The position numbers and the translations under genes are program-made. A DNA stretch of 12,171 nt, taken from the NCBI GenBank assembly GCA_964596775.1, contig CAZQVN010000081.1, forward strand, positions 1-12,171. The letters run 5' to 3'. Shown here piece after piece: positions 7,803 through 12,171 of the stretch. The DNA is from CAZQVN01 sp964596775 (GTDB taxonomy: Bacteria > Eisenbacteria > RBG-16-71-46 > JABDJR01 > JAWXBZ01). Every line of letters starts with the position of its first letter. The stretch's first letter is position 1. The notes beneath the pieces are model-generated. The model was not told the origin of the DNA and did no database searches. It was given only the letters and a program-made list of their open reading frames with translations.

Positions 7803-10800
7803 GGCATCTCCCTCAGCCGCTCGAGATCCTTGAGCAGATCCCGGGGTTTCCGGCGGCTCCTCGCTTCCTCGCCCGGCCCGCAGACCGGCCGGAAATCGCA
7901 GTAGTCGCAGGCCCCCTCCTTCGGCGCCGCCGGGAGGATGCCCGCCGCGACCGCCCGGTCGACGATCGCGAGGGCGTCGAGCCCCGCCTCCTTCTGGTCG
8001 GCGCCGAGGATCACCGTGCGGTCGGAAAAGTTGCCGCGCTGCGTGCAGAAATAGAGCCGGGCCTCTCGGACGGTCCTGCCCAGCGCCTGCTCCGCAACGA
8101 GGCCGTAGAGCACCGGCTGCAGCGCCTCGCCGCCGCCGATCTCGAGCCCGGACGGCGTCCAGTTCCTCCCCGTCTTGTGATCGGTGACCCGGAGGCTGCC
8201 GTCCTCCCCCTCCTCGACCAGGTCGATCGCGCCGCGCAGAAGGTAGCCCCCCTCGAGCATCACCGGGTCGGCCACGCTCGCCGGATCGTGATCGTCGTCC
8301 GGCGTCAGGCCGAACCCGAATTCGAAGTGACGCGGCGTCCAGTCGTGCTCCCCCTGCGCCACGTCGCGCAGCCAGGCCTTGAGATCCACCCGGAGGTTCG
8401 TGACGTCGTCCCGCCACACCCGGTCGATGGCCGGGGCGAGGCGATCCCGGTACGTGTCCGCGATCCGGTCGAGATGGCGATCCACCGAAGCGTACGCGCC
8501 GGGCAGGTCGCGCTCGTGGAGCGGGAGCGTGCCCGCGGCCTTGAGGTCGCGCAGGACATCGCGCTGGACTTCGTGAAACAGCGAGCCCCGCGTCAGCGGA
8601 TCCATCCGCTCGATCGACTCCGGCGCCTCCAGCGGTTCGAACCTGTAGATGGAGGCGAGCAGGAACTGGTAGGGGCAGACGGCAAACTTCTGCAGCATCG
8701 AAACGGAGTACGGTTTCCGCACCGGCCGCCGGTCGTGCAGGTTCTCCAGGTTGTCGAGCCCGGGGCGGATCAGGCCGTCGTACGGTGTCCAGGCCGTCAT
8801 CTGCCAGCGTCGCCAGCGGGCGGTCAGCGCATCCTTCAGGACATCGTTGAGCTCGAACAGGTAGCGGGCCCGTCCGCCGGTGGCGGGTCCCGGGCGGCCG
8901 GTGAGCAGCGGCTTCAGGACGGCAAGGTCGTGCTCGAAGTCGTCGATGGCCCGTGCCGGATCCGCAGGCGCGGGCCAGGCCAGCCAGGCCCCCCCGGCGC
9001 CGGCCGCTTCCCGCTCCAGCGCCTCGTAGTCGGGCACCTCTCCGGTGACGGCCCGGACAAGGTCCAGGGCATAGAACGACGGAACGCGGGGGCGCGCGTC
9101 CGACATCTGGAACCGGGAGTAGGACAGATGAACGCGGTCGACCGCGGCGCCGACGGCAAGCTTCAGGCGCATCCGCTCGTCGTGGGCCCGGTCGTCCTGG
9201 ACCGGCAGGGCCGGATCCACGGACCGCCGCAGCGTGTCGAGGAGCAGCGGATCCTCGTGGGGCCGCCGCGGAAAGATCTTTTCGGCGAGTCCCGGAACGA
9301 ACACGACCCGGAAGGAGCGGCCGCGGGCCTGCTCCGGCGTTCCGATGAACACGCGGCCGAAGCGGGAGGGGGGCGGTTTCTGATCGAGCGTGGTCAGGCG
9401 ATCCGAAAGCACCTCGATCACCTCGCCGAGCGTGACCGGTCCAACGTCCCCCATCGGCTCGAGTTCGGCCAGCAGTTCGTGGATGCGCTCCGGGTGCGAC
9501 ACGCCGCGCGACGCCAGCGCTCTCAGTGCCGGCAGCCAGTCGCGCCAGGGCGCCGAACCGGGAAGGGCCGCGAGTTCCTCGATCATCGGCAACGCAAATC
9601 GGGTGAGATGATCGAGCTGTTCCCGCTCGCGGAGCAGCCGGTCGATGTCCGGCCGGTCCGGGTCGAGACGGCGGATCGCCGCTATCCGGAGATCGATTTC
9701 GGCTCCGAGCCCCTCGAGGCGCCGCCGCCAGCGGTCCGCGCCGCCGATCACGGAGGATTCGACGATGAGGCGCTCCCACTTCCACGGGGCGGGAATGGAC
9801 CGGGTGGCCGTATCCGCGACCGGGTCCGGGTCCGGGTCCGGGCGCACGGGGAGCAGGGTTTCGTCGTCGGGCGGACGCCAGGGAACCACCTCCCCGCCCC
9901 CCTCCTCCAGGGGCACCTGTCCCAGCGACAGGTACTCGGAAAAGCGCACCGCGGACAATCCATCACACGCCGTGCTCAGCAGGAGGAGAAACGCGCGGCC
10001 GGCCGGATCCGGCCGCCGCGTGCCGCGGGAAAAGTGGAACGGCACGCCCGCGCGGTGGAACACGTGCTCGATGTGACCCCAGTAGAGATACGGATTCCGG
10101 ACGAGCACCGCCATCTCGTCGAACGGCACGCCGCGGCGCGACTCCTCCAGCACGCGCCGCGCGATCTCCACGCACTCGCGCCCTTCTCCCGGCGCGGAAT
10201 ACAGGCTTACGGAATCATCGAGGCCGCCGCCGTCGGCGACGTCCAGGGCAAAGAGATTTCTCCGTAGCCGCATCAGGGCGGAGTCGTCCGCGGGCCCCGC
10301 CTCGAGGACCGACACATCCCCCGCCGCCGCCAGCGCCCGCGGAACGCCCCGGTCGCCATCGGGAACGAGCGCCAGGACTTCCGGTGATGCCCGGGCGAGC
10401 GCCGTCACGAATTCCGCCTCGGCGTTCGTGGACACCGGAACATCGAGCAGGACGAGCGGCCCGCGCCCCGGCGACCCCTCCGGAGCTTCCGCCACGCCGC
10501 GTGCCGCGATTCGGAAGAGGTCCGCGCGGTCGACGAGCCGTGCGTCCGCGAGCGCCTGTTCGTATTCGCGGAGCAGCGGCGCCACGAATCGATCCGCCTC
10601 CACCTCCGCCATCCGACCGGGATCGACGCCGGCCATCCGGAGTTCCGAAAGCGTGGACTCCACCGCCCGCGCAAACCCGGGAAACCGTGCCGAGTCCCTG
10701 AACGGGGCCTCGGGGTCGGCGGCGAGCGCCCGGAACACGGCCCGGGACGCCAGCGCCTGCGCAGCGGTGCGGGACAGCGGCGCCAGGCGGCTCCGCGCCG

Positions 10801-11020
10801 TCTCTGAGGCGGAGTACAGTGCGGCGCACTGCGTCAGCGAAAACCGGTGCACGCCGAACAGCGCGCCGGACGTCCGGGCCATGCCGCGGGCCAGGTCGTC
10901 GGCCGCGTCGCGGGTGGCCCCGACGAGCAGGATCTCGGTGCCGGGAGGAAAGCCGGAAATGAACTTGCGCGCGGCGACCAGGCGCGCTTCCGAGTGGGGT
11001 GATGTGAGGATCCGGATCAA
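7799..11020 (-). CDS. addB: AddB-type nuclease subunit with iron-sulfur staple
   Basis: This 1073-aa partner of AddA supplies the second nuclease and, in studied homologues, the Chi-recognition scaffold. C782 (AVCPYQF) and C1038, C1041, C1047 (CDYCDFRPVC, C-x2-C-x5-C) are the four cysteines expected to hold a 4Fe-4S cluster locking the nuclease fold. Nuclease residues are H816 (GSLFHEV), D933 (GAIDLV), D947 and K949 (VTDHKTG), and Q968-Y972. Inactivated-helicase features remain around 270-330, 553-580 and 615-636 (RMRLKLAVGAAVDRVHLSYSR region). The N-terminus (RILTSPHSEARLVAARKF) lacks the GxxGxGKT Walker A seen in Bacillus AddB. I chose TTG 11020: it overlaps the preceding ORF as TTGA and family-like sequence starts there. 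Upstream in-frame starts (11209, 11446) lie before the promoter. No good Shine-Dalgarno precedes the TTG, implying translational coupling. A DPDPDP linker is encoded by a hexamer repeat. Confidence 0.9.
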   Translation of the reverse strand: MIRILTSPHSEARLVAARKFISGFPPGTEILLVGATRDAADDLARGMARTSGALFGVHRFSLTQCAALYSASETARSRLAPLSRTAAQALASRAVFRALAADPEAPFRDSARFPGFARAVESTLSELRMAGVDPGRMAEVEADRFVAPLLREYEQALADARLVDRADLFRIAARGVAEAPEGSPGRGPLVLLDVPVSTNAEAEFVTALARASPEVLALVPDGDRGVPRALAAAGDVSVLEAGPADDSALMRLRRNLFALDVADGGGLDDSVSLYSAPGEGRECVEIARRVLEESRRGVPFDEMAVLVRNPYLYWGHIEHVFHRAGVPFHFSRGTRRPDPAGRAFLLLLSTACDGLSAVRFSEYLSLGQVPLEEGGGEVVPWRPPDDETLLPVRPDPDPDPVADTATRSIPAPWKWERLIVESSVIGGADRWRRRLEGLGAEIDLRIAAIRRLDPDRPDIDRLLREREQLDHLTRFALPMIEELAALPGSAPWRDWLPALRALASRGVSHPERIHELLAELEPMGDVGPVTLGEVIEVLSDRLTTLDQKPPPSRFGRVFIGTPEQARGRSFRVVFVPGLAEKIFPRRPHEDPLLLDTLRRSVDPALPVQDDRAHDERMRLKLAVGAAVDRVHLSYSRFQMSDARPRVPSFYALDLVRAVTGEVPDYEALEREAAGAGGAWLAWPAPADPARAIDDFEHDLAVLKPLLTGRPGPATGGRARYLFELNDVLKDALTARWRRWQMTAWTPYDGLIRPGLDNLENLHDRRPVRKPYSVSMLQKFAVCPYQFLLASIYRFEPLEAPESIERMDPLTRGSLFHEVQRDVLRDLKAAGTLPLHERDLPGAYASVDRHLDRIADTYRDRLAPAIDRVWRDDVTNLRVDLKAWLRDVAQGEHDWTPRHFEFGFGLTPDDDHDPASVADPVMLEGGYLLRGAIDLVEEGEDGSLRVTDHKTGRNWTPSGLEIGGGEALQPVLYGLVAEQALGRTVREARLYFCTQRGNFSDRTVILGADQKEAGLDALAIVDRAVAAGILPAAPKEGACDYCDFRPVCGPGEEARSRRKPRDLLKDLERLREMP
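9821..9842. repeat. In-frame hexanucleotide tandem repeat inside addB
   Basis: The unit CGGGTC is repeated 3.7 times without error. On the coding strand it encodes alternating Asp and Pro at about AddB residues 394-400, in a linker between conserved blocks. Copy-number change would add or remove Asp-Pro pairs without a frameshift. Confidence 0.7.
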
Positions 11021-11154
11021 GGCTTCCGGCCGCGGGCCCGCTGGAAGGCCTGAAAATTCGCCTCGTGAATCGCCGGATACCGGCCATGCAGATTCGGGAC
11101 CACGGCTTCCCTTTCGAGCACTTCCAGTACCTTCCCCACCATCTCGACGTTCAC
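11017..11154 (-). CDS. Small hypothetical ORF coupled to addB
   Basis: I do not recognise this 45-aa product. It starts with GTG 11154 (VNVEMVGKVLEVLERE) and ends RARGRKP at a TGA that overlaps the addB TTG by four bases. The GTG is preceded by GGGAGG with a short 4-nt spacer. An extended -10 promoter about 27 nt upstream would give a leader of only about 20 nt, so this ORF would be the first one met by ribosomes. The predicted protein is a short amphipathic helix (residues 4-17) followed by a basic, aromatic-containing tail. There is no signal peptide or membrane segment. Third-position GC is roughly three-quarters, a little lower than in the neighbours. It may be a true small protein or a leader ORF serving only to deliver ribosomes to addB, which has no ribosome site of its own. 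Confidence 0.5.
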   Translation of the reverse strand: MNVEMVGKVLEVLEREAVVPNLHGRYPAIHEANFQAFQRARGRKP

Positions 11155-11180
11155 GGATCCTCCCTGTCGGCGGAATTCGA

Positions 11181-11189
11181 ATACTAGCA
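11181..11189 (-). promoter_or_regulatory. Putative extended -10 promoter of the addB-addA-peptidase operon
   Basis: On the minus strand this reads TGCTAGTAT, an extended -10 with box TAGTAT (plus 11181-11186). It predicts a start near 11174, followed by GGGAGG and the GTG start at 11154. No clear -35 is present 17 nt upstream. The same TGnTAGTAT form occurs at 1322-1330. Confidence 0.42.
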
Positions 11190-11355
11190 GAGATCACCGC
11201 CGCCTCCATCCTCCGGAAGCGCGACGGACCGCCTTCGACAGCAAGGAAGCCAAGGTCGAACCGATGAGCGTCCGCCGTGCTCCCCGCCGCGACGGGCGCC
11301 CCCCCGGTCGGAAGATTTCCCGAATCCTCCCTTTCCCGCCTTCCGATGAAAGAGT

Positions 11356-11361
11356 TATACT
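11356..11361 (+). promoter_or_regulatory. Putative -10 box for acnA
   Basis: TATACT matches TATAAT at five of six positions in an AT-rich island (11345-11361) within GC-rich sequence. A poor -35 candidate (TTTCCC, 11332-11337) sits 18 nt upstream. The predicted start, near 11368, lies just before the first leader hairpin, so both hairpins would be in the RNA. Confidence 0.45.
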
Positions 11362-11374
11362 GGCCGCAACAGTA

Positions 11375-11426
11375 CGGGGACCCTGTGAGTCCCCGCGTTC
11401 TCACTCGCCGGCCCTGTGTGCCGGCG
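11375..11426 (+). promoter_or_regulatory. Twin-hairpin leader element of acnA
   Basis: Hairpin 1 has arms CGGGGAC (11375-11381) and GTCCCCG (11389-11395) around loop CCTGTGA. Hairpin 2 has arms CGCCGGC (11406-11412) and GCCGGCG (11420-11426) around loop CCTGTGT. Both have perfect 7-bp stems and 7-nt loops, separated by 10 nt. The stems are unrelated in sequence while the loops match at six of seven positions, which suggests that a paired stem and a specific loop are selected in RNA. Hairpin 2 ends 7 nt before the AAGGA of acnA. A translational operator or tandem-domain RNA sensor is a reasonable inference. No T-tract follows, so these do not look like intrinsic terminators. I cannot match it to a known riboswitch. 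Confidence 0.6.
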
Positions 11427-11446
11427 GAAACGAAAGGAACGCCCAT

Positions 11447-12171
<725 letters not shown>

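Larger units (their letters stand above)
11155..11446. other. Divergent intergenic region between addB operon and aconitase gene
   Basis: These 292 bp carry a promoter candidate for each direction and the twin-hairpin leader listed separately. The stretch 11190-11340 shows no further convincing structure: it is GC-rich with runs of C. An in-frame ATG at 11263 is open into the aconitase frame but lies upstream of the -10 candidate. Confidence 0.6.

Noticed and set aside
4287..7904. A 1205-aa plus-strand open frame antisense to addA
   Set aside because: It is an antisense shadow of a GC-rich gene: His/Arg/Val-rich, no family motifs, and the opposite strand encodes complete helicase motifs.
4320..9785. 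A single 1821-aa open frame, as if addA were fused to an upstream domain
   Set aside because: The first 661 codons lie over addB in another frame and read as low-complexity Arg/Pro/Gly-rich sequence. The addB frame there has conserved motifs, and addA has its own GTG with a Shine-Dalgarno.
8177..10267. A 696-aa plus-strand open frame antisense to addB
   Set aside because: Same shadow pattern, with no recognisable domain or ribosome site.
11375..11426. Two DNA operators for one repressor
   Set aside because: The arms of the two palindromes differ entirely, while only the loops agree; one DNA-binding protein reading the arms would not recognise both. RNA recognition fits better, though this is not excluded.
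11021..11446. N-terminal extension of addB to ATG 11446 or ATG 11209
   Set aside because: It would cross the acnA leader and the operon's promoter candidate. The added residues look non-coding, and the 11209 ATG directly abuts a GGAGG with no spacer.
11263..11446. Upstream in-frame extension of aconitase from ATG 11263
   Set aside because: No Shine-Dalgarno; it lies before the -10 candidate, and the extension reads through both hairpins with no aconitase similarity.

Overview
This is a GC-rich bacterial window. G or C dominates third codon positions, so most antisense frames stay open by chance. The secreted protein at 1496-3169 ends in a FlgD-type Ig-like tail with a PNPF motif. Such tails are common in GC-rich lineages such as Eisenbacteria, Krumholzibacteria, Latescibacteria and other FCB relatives, so I infer an uncultured member of that broad group. 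No rRNA, tRNA, CRISPR array or transposase is visible.

Layout, left to right. Bases 1-256 hold the probable first codons of a minus-strand gene leaving the window (start 32), a promoter-like -10, a 78-nt self-complementary element (113-190) and a terminator-like hairpin (211-230). A tandem-GNAT acetyltransferase (257-1228, minus) is divergent from a secreted parallel beta-helix protein (1496-3169, plus). That protein converges on the last gene of a minus-strand operon, with a hairpin at 3208-3229 between them.

The operon occupies 11154-3238 on the minus strand: a 45-codon ORF, addB, addA and an M42 metallo-aminopeptidase. The joints are very tight: a TTGA overlap, a GTGA overlap and a 14-nt gap. 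AddA carries the complete UvrD-type helicase motif set and a C-terminal RecB-type nuclease. AddB has a second nuclease and the four cysteines of the AddB iron-sulfur staple, but no recognisable Walker A. Together they should form the two-nuclease helicase complex that resects double-strand breaks for RecA. The peptidase has no obvious functional link.

Divergent from this operon is the first two-thirds of a kilobase of an AcnA/IRP1-type aconitase (11447 to the right edge). Its leader contains the most interesting signal in the window: two consecutive hairpins with unrelated 7-bp stems but almost identical 7-nt loops (CCTGTGA and CCTGTGT), the second lying only 7 nt from the Shine-Dalgarno sequence. 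This looks like a cis-regulatory RNA or protein-binding element that I cannot assign to a known family.
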